Source of the DNA: Rhodococcus sp. OK519
GTDB taxonomy: Bacteria; Actinomycetota; Actinomycetes; Mycobacteriales; Mycobacteriaceae
Assembly: GCF_003051005.1 (NCBI RefSeq)
Contig: NZ_QAOW01000012.1
Location: 1 to 64,000 of the forward strand
Direction of reading: 5' to 3'
Length of the DNA: 64,000 bases
Shown: positions 43,970 through 51,631 of the stretch, in pieces
How positions within the stretch are numbered: position 1 is the stretch's first letter
Layout: each line of letters starts with the position of its first letter
The notes under the pieces: model-generated
The model's input: the letters and a program-made list of their open reading frames with translations, nothing else
What the model was told of the DNA's origin: nothing
The model's database searches: none
Program-made: the position numbers and the translations under genes

Positions 43970-44700
43970 GCCGTCCGATGACGCTCGCCGCTCGTTCGGC
44001 GTCGAGGTCCCGCTGCGAAGGAAGGCCTGGGTGCGCAGACATGGACGGGGCCCCGGCGCCTGTACGGCGCCGGGGCCCTAGGGGATTCACTTACCTGTTC
44101 CCCGCCTCGGCGGACGGAACGCGATCGTGTCGAAGCTGACCGTGCACCACCTCCCAGTCGAGTGTTTCCGATGTTCCGGAGCAGCGATCTCGCTACCGCC
44201 CCGTCTGCGGCCACCAGCACCGCATGTCCTGCAACTACCTTTTCCCTGCGTTTTCCTTACCGGGCCGATCCGACCACCCGGTAGACGGCGGGACGCATCG
44301 AGTCCTTCCGAAACACATCAACACACCTTCTCGACGCGTCCCGCCCTACTACTAACCAGTCGTGCCTTCATGCGGGCAGTTCGTCCTCTACCACGCTTTT
44401 TGGACCCGTCTCTCGTTTACGAATGGAAGATTACAACAGCCAAACATGATTGTCTACAGTCGCCACTACAGACTTTCTGTGATGGTGACCACCCATATGT
44501 CGGGTCGCGGCACCGATCGAACCATGCGAAGATGGCCAGTTCTGCCTGACCGACCATCCGCCACCAGCCCTGCGCCTTCCTCGGTCGGTCCCGTAAGGGC
44601 CGTTGATCGATTGCCATGGATCGGCTCCCTCTCAGTGGGAGAGCCCGCAGACTTCGCGGACCTGTTCGCTTTACCTGGATCCGACGAGAGGGCGCGCAGA
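43970..44700. other. 731-bp gene-poor region
   Basis: No convincing gene. It starts with a hairpin terminator (44048-44078). The part from about 44330 to 44480 is visibly poorer in GC than the flanks (for example GAAGATTACAACAGCC). It contains TTGTCTACA near 44450-44458, which resembles GntR-type operator words. Short open frames here have no codon bias or homology I recognise. It probably holds the promoter of the SDR at 44701, and could be a scar of an insertion. Confidence 0.55.
44048..44078 (+). terminator. Hairpin terminator after the SNF2/SWIM operon
   Basis: Perfect 13-base arms (GGGCCCCGGCGCC at 44048-44060 and its complement at 44066-44078) with loop TGTAC, all GC in the stem. It lies 78 bp after the SWIM gene. 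Confidence 0.82.
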
Positions 44701-45501
44701 ATGAACAATTGTTTGGACGGCAAGAGGTTCGTCGTGACGGGCGGCGCGAGCGGGATCGGACGCGCCTGCGCAATCGAGGCGGCGCGTGCCGGGGCGGCGG
44801 TGCTGGTCGCCGATCGCAACCCCGATGCCGCCGGGGAGACGGCGGAGTCGATCCGGGCCCAGGGTGGGCGGGCCGAGTCGTTCGCCGTAGATGTCACCGA
44901 TGCGCGTCGCTGCGAGGAGATGGCCGACTACACCGCACAGGTTTTCGGCGGCGTCGACGGCCTGATTGCCGCCGCCGGAATCAGTGCGGCCGCCGCGCCG
45001 GGTGATCCCACCGACCACGACGGTTCCGCGGCCGGCCTCGACTGGTCCTCCGACGTGTGGCGACGTGTTCTCGACGTCAACCTCGACGGCCTGATGTACT
45101 GCAATCGCGCCGTCGCCCGGCACATGATCGCCGCCGGCAGCGGTGGTTCGATCGTCAACATCGCGTCCATCTCGGCGGCGTGGGCCAGCGGAAACGCGTC
45201 GGCCTACTCGGTCTCGAAGGCCGGAGCCTGGATGCTCACGAAGACCCTGTCGATCGAGTTCGCGAAGCACGGTATCCGCGTCAATGCGGTGGGCCCCGGC
45301 TTCACCGAGACACCCATGACGGCTGCGACGCGCGAGGACGACTCTTCCCGGAACGAGATCGTCGGGCGGACACCGTTGCGCCGCTTCGGGAAACCCGAGG
45401 AAATCGCCGCCCCCGCCCTTTTCCTCGCTAGCGACGCGGCGTCGTTCGTGACGGGGACGATCCTCTATGCCGACGGCGGCTTCAACGCCTACGCGCGGTA
45501 G
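44701..45501 (+). CDS. Short-chain dehydrogenase/reductase
   Basis: 266 residues. TGGASGIG at the N-terminus, Asp-binding loop VLVADRNPDAAG (NAD preference likely), catalytic Ser in NIASISAAW, YSVSK and C-terminal TGTILYADGG. ATG 44701 has GAGAGGG at a good distance. It stands alone, 4 bp from the convergent MBL gene. The upstream region is long, so it is probably regulated separately. Substrate unknown; there is no clear tie to the kynurenine genes. Confidence 0.85.
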   Translation: MNNCLDGKRFVVTGGASGIGRACAIEAARAGAAVLVADRNPDAAGETAESIRAQGGRAESFAVDVTDARRCEEMADYTAQVFGGVDGLIAAAGISAAAAPGDPTDHDGSAAGLDWSSDVWRRVLDVNLDGLMYCNRAVARHMIAAGSGGSIVNIASISAAWASGNASAYSVSKAGAWMLTKTLSIEFAKHGIRVNAVGPGFTETPMTAATREDDSSRNEIVGRTPLRRFGKPEEIAAPALFLASDAASFVTGTILYADGGFNAYAR

Positions 45502-45505
45502 GCCG

Positions 45506-46291
45506 TCAGCCGAGCAGGTACTCCAACTGCACGCGCACCGACTGCTCGGCCGCGGGCCAGAGCGTCTTGTCGACGTCGGTGTAGACGTGCTCGACCACCG
45601 CTCGCACGTCGGCGTCGGCGCCGAGGAGGGCGAGAGCGCCGCGGACCTGCGCGAGCCGCTCCTCGCGGTGCGCCCGGTAGTAGCGGGCCACCTTCTCCAG
45701 GTCGGGCAGTTCCGGGCCGTGCCCGGGAAGGACGGTGCGGCCCGGGCCGAGTTCGATGAGCAGATCCAGCGAGCCCAGGTAGTCGCGAAGGTTGCCGTCG
45801 GACGCGTCGAGGACGGTGGTGCCGCGCCCGAGGATGGTGTCGGCGGTGAGGACCGATCCCTCGTCCTCGATGACGAACGACACCGAGTCGTCGGTGTGCC
45901 CCGGCGTCCACAGCACCCGCACCGTGAGCCCGGCCGCTTCGATCACTTCGTCGTGCGCCAGTCCGCCACCGCCGCCGCGGCGGAACTCCTCGCGCACGGC
46001 CCGCACCGGGGCACCGGTCAGTTCGTGGAACCGGTCGATGCCGCCGGTGTGGTCGTGATGGCGGTGCGAGATGAGGGTCAGCACGACGGTCCCGACGCCG
46101 GCGACGCGCGCCAGGTGCTCGGGATCGTCGTCGCCCGGATCGACCACGATGCACTCGTCGCTACCCGGGGCGCGCAGGATCCAGGTGTTGGTGCCGTCGA
46201 GCGAGTACATGCTGGGGTTGTTCTCGAGCATGACCGCCGCGATGGGCGTGACCTGGCGCAACTGTGCGTACGCGGGGTGCTGGAGCGTCAT
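45506..46291 (-). CDS. Metallo-beta-lactamase-fold hydrolase (Rv3677c-type)
   Basis: 261 residues (M. tuberculosis Rv3677c has 264). The metal motif HxHxDH is present in SHRHHDHTGG, with later His in WTPGHTDDS, Asp in LTADTILG and His in VLPGHGPEL. It resembles the LACTB2-like branch, some of which cut RNA, rather than true beta-lactamases. The start is ATG 46291, with GAAAGG upstream. It is the first gene right of the inserted cluster where the M. tuberculosis order resumes. Confidence 0.9.
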   Translation of the reverse strand: MTLQHPAYAQLRQVTPIAAVMLENNPSMYSLDGTNTWILRAPGSDECIVVDPGDDDPEHLARVAGVGTVVLTLISHRHHDHTGGIDRFHELTGAPVRAVREEFRRGGGGGLAHDEVIEAAGLTVRVLWTPGHTDDSVSFVIEDEGSVLTADTILGRGTTVLDASDGNLRDYLGSLDLLIELGPGRTVLPGHGPELPDLEKVARYYRAHREERLAQVRGALALLGADADVRAVVEHVYTDVDKTLWPAAEQSVRVQLEYLLG

Positions 46292-46417
46292 GGGCGCGCC
46301 TTTCGTGACGGACCGACAGCGGACCCGGAGAAACCGGGCACACGAAACCGACATCACTGTACGGCCCCGATCCACTGCCGGGCGCACGACCCGACACCTG
46401 GTGCGGCGCAAGCGCAC

Positions 46418-47182
46418 TCACATGTGCGTGCCGCCGTCGATCCGGATCTCGGTGCCGGTGACGAACGCACCGTCGTCGGACGCGAGCATCGCGACGACGC
46501 CGGCGACGGTCTCGGGGCCCGCGAAGCCCTCGCCGATCCACGGGTACAGCTTGCCGATCAGGCTCGCGTCCACGCCCTCCGGGAAACCCGGGTTGCTGGT
46601 CATGCCGGATGCGATGCTGCCCGGTGCGACAGCGACGGCTCGCAGGCCCTGCTTGGCGTACTCGAGCGCGATGGCGTGTGTGAACGACTGGATGCCGCCC
46701 TTCGACGCCGCGTACGCCGCCATGTAGGGGTGCGCGAACTGCGCCGACGTGGAACTGAAGTTGACGACGACGCCCTTGCCGGTCTCGAGCAGCGCGGGCA
46801 GCGCCTGCCGGGTCACGAGGAACGTGCCGGTGAGGTTGGTGCCGATGACCTTGTTCCAGAAGTCCAGTTCGGTCTCGTGCGTGTGCGACGCGCGCAGGAT
46901 GCCGGCGGCATTGACCAGGGCGTCGAGTCCGCCGAGGTCGGCGATCGCGCCGCCGATGTTCTCCCGGACGGAGTCCTCGCTGGAGATGTCGGCGGTGACG
47001 GTGCGCAGTCGGTCGGCGACGCCCGCCTGCTCGGCGCGCTCACGCGTGACGGCCAGTCCGGTTTCGACGACATCGACTCCTGCGACGGTGCCGCCCTCGT
47101 CGAGGATGCGGGCGACGACGGCCTGGCCGATGCCGGATCCCGCGCCGGTGACCAGTACGCGACGGCCTTCGAATCGCTTCAT
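46418..47182 (-). CDS. Short-chain dehydrogenase/reductase
   Basis: 254 residues. TGAGSGIG, GGLDALVNAAG, catalytic Ser in NFSSTSAQ, YAASK and TGTEIRIDGG. ATG 47182 is preceded by GGGAGAG. It is divergent from a TetR gene with 131 bp between, and both lie inside the conserved block between the Rv3677c and Rv3678c homologues, where M. tuberculosis has neither. The SDR is the likely target of that TetR. Confidence 0.88.
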   Translation of the reverse strand: MKRFEGRRVLVTGAGSGIGQAVVARILDEGGTVAGVDVVETGLAVTRERAEQAGVADRLRTVTADISSEDSVRENIGGAIADLGGLDALVNAAGILRASHTHETELDFWNKVIGTNLTGTFLVTRQALPALLETGKGVVVNFSSTSAQFAHPYMAAYAASKGGIQSFTHAIALEYAKQGLRAVAVAPGSIASGMTSNPGFPEGVDASLIGKLYPWIGEGFAGPETVAGVVAMLASDDGAFVTGTEIRIDGGTHM

Positions 47183-47197
47183 GTTCTCTCCCATTCG

Positions 47198-47234
47198 CTT
47201 ACAGTGGTGTGGTGCAACCCACTGGCACAGTAAG
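47198..47234. promoter_or_regulatory. Imperfect dyad in SDR/TetR divergent promoter
   Basis: Outer arms CTTAC (47198-47202) and GTAAG (47230-47234) and inner arms AGTGG and CCACT form a nested, slightly asymmetric inverted repeat just upstream of the SDR. It is a plausible operator for the divergent TetR regulator. Evidence is symmetry and place only. Confidence 0.4.
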
Positions 47235-47313
47235 CCGATATGGCACGTTGTGTCACGCATTTCTTCCGAAAAGAACCGGTAGTCTGCGATCGGAGACGAG
47301 CGGAGGACCCGAC

Positions 47314-47958
47314 ATGCCCGGCCTGCAGCCCGTGACATCGCTGACCGAGCGACGCAAGGCGGCGACACAACTGGAGATCTCGCGCCGCGCGGCCGAACTG
47401 TTTTCGACCCGTGGCGCCTCCGCGGTGACCGCCGAGGAGATCGCGGCCGCGGCCGGCATCGGACTGCGCACGTTCTACCGCTACTTCCGCACCAAGGAGG
47501 AGGCCGTCGCGCCCCTGCTCGCGGGCGGCGTCACCGGATGGATCGCGTATCTCACCGAGGACGCCGACGTCGAGATGTCGGTGCGTGGGGCGATCGAACG
47601 CGCGACCGAGCGCGCACTCACGCCGACCGACGACGTCGCTGACGAAATGCTCGAGTGGACGCGCGGGCTGCTGCGGACGGTGCACGACGAGCCCGGGTTG
47701 CACGCGGTGTGGCTTCGGGTACAACACGATTCGGAGGAGGGACTGGTCGGCGCGCTCGCCGCACTGATGGGCCCGGACGCCGATCCCCTGATCGTCCGGC
47801 TCACGGCCGCGTCCGTGAATGCCGCAATGCGGATCGCGGTCGAGACGTGGGCGGAGACGGACGCCCCCACGACCGGTCCGGGCGGTCCCGCGGGACTGGC
47901 GGAACGGTGCATGCGCACGCTCCTCGACCACCCCGCCCTCACCGCCGAAAACAACTGA
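47314..47958 (+). CDS. TetR-family transcriptional regulator
   Basis: 214 residues. HTH in AAELFSTRGASAVTAEEIAA then GIGLRTFYRYFRTKEE, typical TetR. The C-terminal helical part (TLLDHPALTAENN end) resembles the mycobacterial MftR-like TetR group in its general pattern. GGAGGACC lies just before ATG 47314. Divergent from the SDR at 46.4 kb, its most likely target. A terminator overlaps its stop codon. Confidence 0.88.
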   Translation: MPGLQPVTSLTERRKAATQLEISRRAAELFSTRGASAVTAEEIAAAAGIGLRTFYRYFRTKEEAVAPLLAGGVTGWIAYLTEDADVEMSVRGAIERATERALTPTDDVADEMLEWTRGLLRTVHDEPGLHAVWLRVQHDSEEGLVGALAALMGPDADPLIVRLTAASVNAAMRIAVETWAETDAPTTGPGGPAGLAERCMRTLLDHPALTAENN

Positions 47959-47989
47959 GCCGCATCCCCTTCTCGGGAATGCGGCTCAG
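47955..47989. terminator. Bidirectional terminator between TetR and RidA genes
   Basis: Perfect 11-base arms (CTGAGCCGCAT at 47955-47965 and its complement at 47979-47989); inner CCC/GGG can extend the stem with a bulge. It overlaps the TetR stop codon and lies between convergent genes. Confidence 0.78.
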
Positions 47990-48005
47990 CAGGTGCCGGG
48001 CGCGG

Positions 48006-48476
48006 TCAGCGCACCTCGGCGATGATCTCCACCTCGACGGGCGAGCCGAGCGGCAGTTCCGCCACACCGACGGCCGAACGGGCGTGGATGCCGGCGTCGC
48101 CGAAGACCTCACCGAGGAACTCCGACGCTCCGTTGATCACACCGGGCTGACCCGTGTACCCCTCGGCCGAGGCCACGAAGCCGACGACCTTGACGATCCG
48201 CACGATCGAATCGAGTCCGACGAGCGCGTCCACCGCGGCGAGCGCGTTCAGCGCGCACGTGCGGGCGGCGGCCTTCGCGTCGGCGTCGGACACATCCGCG
48301 CCGAGCTTGCCGGTGAGCGGCAGCTTGCCGTCCACGAACGGCAACTGACCGGAGGTGTACACGTGGTCACCGGTACGCACGGCCGGCACGTAGGCCGCGA
48401 CCGGGGCGGCGACCGGGGGCAGTTCGATGCCGAGCTCGGCCAGGCGCGCAGTCCAGGACTGTGCAGTGTCCGTCAC
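48006..48476 (-). CDS. RidA-family protein (Rv3678c-type)
   Basis: 156 residues, RidA/YjgF fold: PAVRTGDHVYTSGQLPFVDG, NALAAVDALVGLDSIVRIVK, RSAVGVAELPLGSPVEVEII. The critical arginine of canonical RidA enamine deaminases is seen in ARSAVGV. It is a housekeeping homologue of M. tuberculosis Rv3678c, distinct from the catabolic RidA at 37.9 kb. GTG 48476 lies 5 bp after the DUF4177 stop, so they are co-transcribed. Confidence 0.88.
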   Translation of the reverse strand: MTDTAQSWTARLAELGIELPPVAAPVAAYVPAVRTGDHVYTSGQLPFVDGKLPLTGKLGADVSDADAKAAARTCALNALAAVDALVGLDSIVRIVKVVGFVASAEGYTGQPGVINGASEFLGEVFGDAGIHARSAVGVAELPLGSPVEVEIIAEVR

Positions 48477-48481
48477 GCGCC

Positions 48482-48646
48482 TCAGCCCTTCGGACGCTTG
48501 AGGTACGCGACGTGCTGCTCACCGGTCGGACCGGGCAACACCGTGACCAGTTCCCAGCCGTCGGCACCCCACTGATCGAGGATCGCCTTCGTCGCGTGCG
48601 TCAGCAGCGGCACGGTCGCATACTCCCAGGTAGTCAATTCGCTCAT
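48482..48646 (-). CDS. DUF4177-type small protein (Rv3678A-type)
   Basis: 54 residues from ATG 48646 (MSELTTWEYATVPLLTHATK, then ILDQWGADGWELVTVLPG). The GWELV box is the mark of DUF4177. Function unknown. It is divergent from the ATPase operon, with a promoter gap of only 55 bp, and is followed by the RidA gene. Confidence 0.8.
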   Translation of the reverse strand: MSELTTWEYATVPLLTHATKAILDQWGADGWELVTVLPGPTGEQHVAYLKRPKG

Positions 48647-48686
48647 GCCGCTGAGCCTATCCCCCACACATTTCCGCCCAACGACT

Positions 48687-48692
48687 TATAGG
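48687..48692 (+). promoter_or_regulatory. -10 element suggesting a leaderless mRNA
   Basis: TATAGG lies 9 bases upstream of GTG 48702, leaving at most a few untranslated bases, and no ribosome site is seen in front of that GTG. Leaderless transcripts are common in mycolata. No clear -35 was found. Confidence 0.45.
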
Positions 48693-48701
48693 CTCGTGCC
48701 C

Positions 48702-49742
48702 GTGGCAGCACCGACAGACACAGCCGCGCAGGGGCGGCCCGACGGCAACGAGCAGGCTTGGCCGCCCGTCGCCGACGCGGCGCGACTGCACTTCGTCTCC
48801 GGCAAGGGCGGGACGGGGAAGTCCACCGTGGCCGCAGCCCTGGCGCTCGCGCTGGCCGCCGGGGGCCGACGCGTCCTACTGGTCGAGGTCGAGGGACGGC
48901 AGGGCATCGCGCAGCTGTTCGACGTGCCCCCGCTGCCGCCGCAGGAGACCAAGATCGCGACCGCCGAGGGCGGCGGCGAGGTGTTCGCGCTCGCGGTGGA
49001 CCTCGAGACGGCGTTCCTCGAGTACCTCGACATGTTCTACAACCTCGGTTTCGCGGGCCGCGCGATGAAGAAGATCGGCGCCGTCGAGTTCGCGACCACC
49101 CTCGCGCCGGGCCTGCGCGACGTGCTGCTCACCGGCAAGATCAAGGAGTGCGTGGTCCGCACCGACAAGTCCGGCCGGAACGTGTACGACGCCGTCGTCG
49201 TCGACGCTCCCCCGACCGGCCGGATCGGCAAGTTCCTCGACGTCACCCGCGCTATGTCGGAACTGGCGAAGGGTGGGCCCATCCACTCTCAGAGCCAGGG
49301 CGTGGTGCGTCTGCTGCACTCGGAGCAGACCGTCGTGCATCTGGTGACCCTGCTCGAGGCGCTGCCCGTGCAGGAGACCGCCGACGCGGTGGCCGAACTC
49401 CAGTCCGCCGACCTCCATCTCGGGACGGTCATCGTCAACCGCAACGACAGCCGCTTCCTGCCGCAGGACGCGCAAGCCGATGCCGCGGAGGGCCTGATCG
49501 ACGCCGACGCGGTCCGGGCCGGGCTCGCGAAGGCCGGCATCGAACTCTCCGACGACGACTTCGCCGGCCTGCTGACGGAGACCATCGAGCACGCGGCCAC
49601 GCTGGCCGCGCAGGACGAGAGCGCAACCCAACTCGACGAGGTGAAGGTGGCCCGCATGCATCTGCCCGCGCTGGTGGACGGCGTCGACCTCGGGGGGCTC
49701 TACGAGCTGGCCGAGCGGCTCACCGAGCAGGGCGTGCGATGA
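48702..49742 (+). CDS. Get3/ArsA-like ATPase, first of a pair (Rv3679-type)
   Basis: About 346 residues (Rv3679 has 340). Deviant Walker [14 protein letters not shown] (KGGxGKS), switch I region and switch [18 protein letters not shown] are those of the GET3/ArsA family. In M. tuberculosis the Rv3679-Rv3680 pair forms a complex that protects against glycerol- and nitric oxide-related stress. The start is taken as GTG 48702, consistent with the TATAGG element; GTG 48696 is possible. It overlaps the second ATPase by 4 bp (ATGA). Confidence 0.92.
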   Translation: MAAPTDTAAQGRPDGNEQAWPPVADAARLHFVSGKGGTGKSTVAAALALALAAGGRRVLLVEVEGRQGIAQLFDVPPLPPQETKIATAEGGGEVFALAVDLETAFLEYLDMFYNLGFAGRAMKKIGAVEFATTLAPGLRDVLLTGKIKECVVRTDKSGRNVYDAVVVDAPPTGRIGKFLDVTRAMSELAKGGPIHSQSQGVVRLLHSEQTVVHLVTLLEALPVQETADAVAELQSADLHLGTVIVNRNDSRFLPQDAQADAAEGLIDADAVRAGLAKAGIELSDDDFAGLLTETIEHAATLAAQDESATQLDEVKVARMHLPALVDGVDLGGLYELAERLTEQGVR

Positions 49743-50878
49743 ACCCGCCGCGCAAAGCCGCCGCCCTCGACCTGTCCGGCATCCTCGACGACCCGAAGAC
49801 TCGGATCGTCGTGTGCTGCGGCGCGGGCGGTGTCGGTAAGACGACCACGGCGGCATCGATGGCGCTGCGGGCCGCCGAGCGGGGCCGACGCGTCGCGGTG
49901 CTGACGATCGATCCGGCCCGCCGACTCGCGCAGGCCCTCGGCGTGCAGGACCTCGACAACGAACCCCAACTGGTGCAGCTCGCACCCGGTTCGACCGGGG
50001 AACTGCACGCGATGATGCTGAACATGCGGCGCACGTTCGACGAGATGGTGCTCGAGCACTCCGCGCCGGACAAGGCCCAGCAGATTCTCGCCAACCCCTT
50101 CTACCAAACCGTCGCCACGTCGTTCTCCGGCACGCAGGAGTACATGGCGATGGAGAAGCTCGGCCAGCTTGCGGCCGACGACCGGTGGGACCTGGTGATC
50201 GTGGACACCCCGCCGTCGCGCAACGCCCTCGACTTCCTCGATGCGCCGCAGCGCCTGGGCGCGTTCCTCGACGGTCGGATGATCCGGCTGCTCACCGCGC
50301 CGGGCCGCGGCATCGGACGTCTCGTGACCGGAGCAATGGGGCTGGCACTGAAGGGGGTGTCCACCGTTGTGGGCAGCCAGATGCTGTCCGACGCGTCCGC
50401 ATTCGTGCAGTCGCTGGACTCGATGTTCGGGGGCTTCCGGGAGCGCGCGGGCCGCACGTACGAACTGCTGCGCCAGGAGGGCACGCAGTTCGTGGTGATC
50501 GCGGCCGCCGAACCCGACGCACTGCGCGAGGCCGCGTTCTTCGTCGACCGGTTGTCGGGCGACCACATGCCGCTCGCGGGGCTCGTGCTGAACCGGACGC
50601 ATCCCACCCTGTGTTCGCTGCCCGCCGATCACGCTCTCACCGGGGCGGACCTGCTGGACGAGAAGGCCCCCGACGATCCGGGGGCAGCGCTGACGTCGGC
50701 GATCCTGCGGGTACACGGGGATCGCGCGGTGATGGCGAAGCGAGAGGTGCGGCTGCTCGGCCGGTTCACCGCGTCGCATCCGACGGTGCCCATCATCGGT
50801 GTCCCGTCGCTGCCATTCGAGGTGTCGGATCTCGAGGCGCTGCGCGCCGTCGGCGACCAACTCACCCGGCAGGGCTGA
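49739..50878 (+). CDS. Get3/ArsA-like ATPase, second of a pair (Rv3680-type)
   Basis: 379 residues. Walker [21 protein letters not shown] here is the GxGGxGKT form; switch II is [15 protein letters not shown]. The helical insertion ([20 protein letters not shown]) is hydrophobic, as in the family. ATG 49739 overlaps the first ATPase stop, so both subunits are made together; they probably form a heteromer as in M. tuberculosis. Client proteins in bacteria are not settled. Confidence 0.92.
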   Translation: MNPPRKAAALDLSGILDDPKTRIVVCCGAGGVGKTTTAASMALRAAERGRRVAVLTIDPARRLAQALGVQDLDNEPQLVQLAPGSTGELHAMMLNMRRTFDEMVLEHSAPDKAQQILANPFYQTVATSFSGTQEYMAMEKLGQLAADDRWDLVIVDTPPSRNALDFLDAPQRLGAFLDGRMIRLLTAPGRGIGRLVTGAMGLALKGVSTVVGSQMLSDASAFVQSLDSMFGGFRERAGRTYELLRQEGTQFVVIAAAEPDALREAAFFVDRLSGDHMPLAGLVLNRTHPTLCSLPADHALTGADLLDEKAPDDPGAALTSAILRVHGDRAVMAKREVRLLGRFTASHPTVPIIGVPSLPFEVSDLEALRAVGDQLTRQG

Positions 50879-50999
50879 CGCGGCGGCGCTCGACCCGACC
50901 GGTCGCGCAGCGGCACCGAGCGCGCCGCTGTGCCCGTCGAATGTTCGTGTTGTTGCAGTCGGTCCTACTCCCCGACGAGGGCCGACTCGATGTTCGCGG

Positions 51000-51323
51000 T
51001 CAGACCGCGGACTGGTGGTGACGCTGCGCTTCGAAGAACTCCGCCCAGGACTCCACCTCCGGGTGCTGCTTGAGCAGCGCCCGACGCTGACGTTCGGTCA
51101 TGCCTCCCCAGACCCCGAACTCGACGCGATTGTCGAGAGCGTCGGCACCGCACTGCATGAGAACCGGGCAGTGACGGCAGATGGTGGCGGCCTTGCGCTG
51201 CGCGGCGCCGCGTACGAACAGCTGATCGGGATCCACTTCTCGGCATCGTGCCTGCGCGACCCACTGAATGCGCGCTTCCGCCTGCTCGTAATCGAGCCGG
51301 GTCGCGGGACTGGTCATGTGCAT
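51000..51323 (-). CDS. whiB4: WhiB-family iron-sulfur regulator (WhiB4-type)
   Basis: 107 residues. Four cluster cysteines: ARCREVDPDQLF, then ICRHCPVLMQC, followed by the WhiB turn GVWGGMTERQRRALLK and a basic tail. The region FVRGAAQRKAATICRHCP is almost the same as in M. tuberculosis WhiB4 (Rv3681c). The 4Fe-4S cluster responds to oxygen and NO; the apo-protein binds DNA. ATG 51323 has GAAGGGG six bases before it. Divergent from ponA2, as in M. tuberculosis. Confidence 0.95.
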   Translation of the reverse strand: MHMTSPATRLDYEQAEARIQWVAQARCREVDPDQLFVRGAAQRKAATICRHCPVLMQCGADALDNRVEFGVWGGMTERQRRALLKQHPEVESWAEFFEAQRHHQSAV

Positions 51324-51631
51324 TCGGTTCCCCTTCGTCCGAACGCCGTTCCCCACGGCGCCCGAAATGCTCGAGCATTCCTCGCAATTAGCACGTGAGG
51401 ACTGCACCACATTCCTAATCCAGTGTTAGCTGTATCACACTGACTTGAGTCAATCTAGGTAAAGAGAGCGCGAAGCGCAAGATCAGGTCGGCACTTTCTG
51501 GTACGAGCGTGCATACTTCGCGACAATTGCCCGGCTCTACGGCAAAGTTCATACCGAGTTCACCCGCGACCGACCGGCCTGTTCGAGTCGTCCACCAGGG
51601 CACACGGTCCGTTCGACGTACTCTGTACATC
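51324..51631. promoter_or_regulatory. whiB4-ponA2 divergent control region
   Basis: 308 bp without a gene. A perfect dyad TGACT-TG-AGTCA lies at 51441-51452. Read on the minus strand, TTGACT at about 51448-51453 could be a -35 of whiB4. On the plus strand TACTCT at 51619-51624 fits a -10 whose start would fall at or near GTG 51632 of ponA2, so that gene may be leaderless. Confidence 0.4.

Noticed and set aside
32927-45505. Mobile element carrying the kynurenine genes
   Set aside because: No transposase, integrase, tRNA target or flanking direct repeat was seen, so the cluster is described only as an insertion relative to M. tuberculosis.
48758-49738. N-terminal extension of the second ATPase
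   Set aside because: This part overlaps the whole first ATPase in another frame. The real start is ATG 49739, with a 4-bp overlap.
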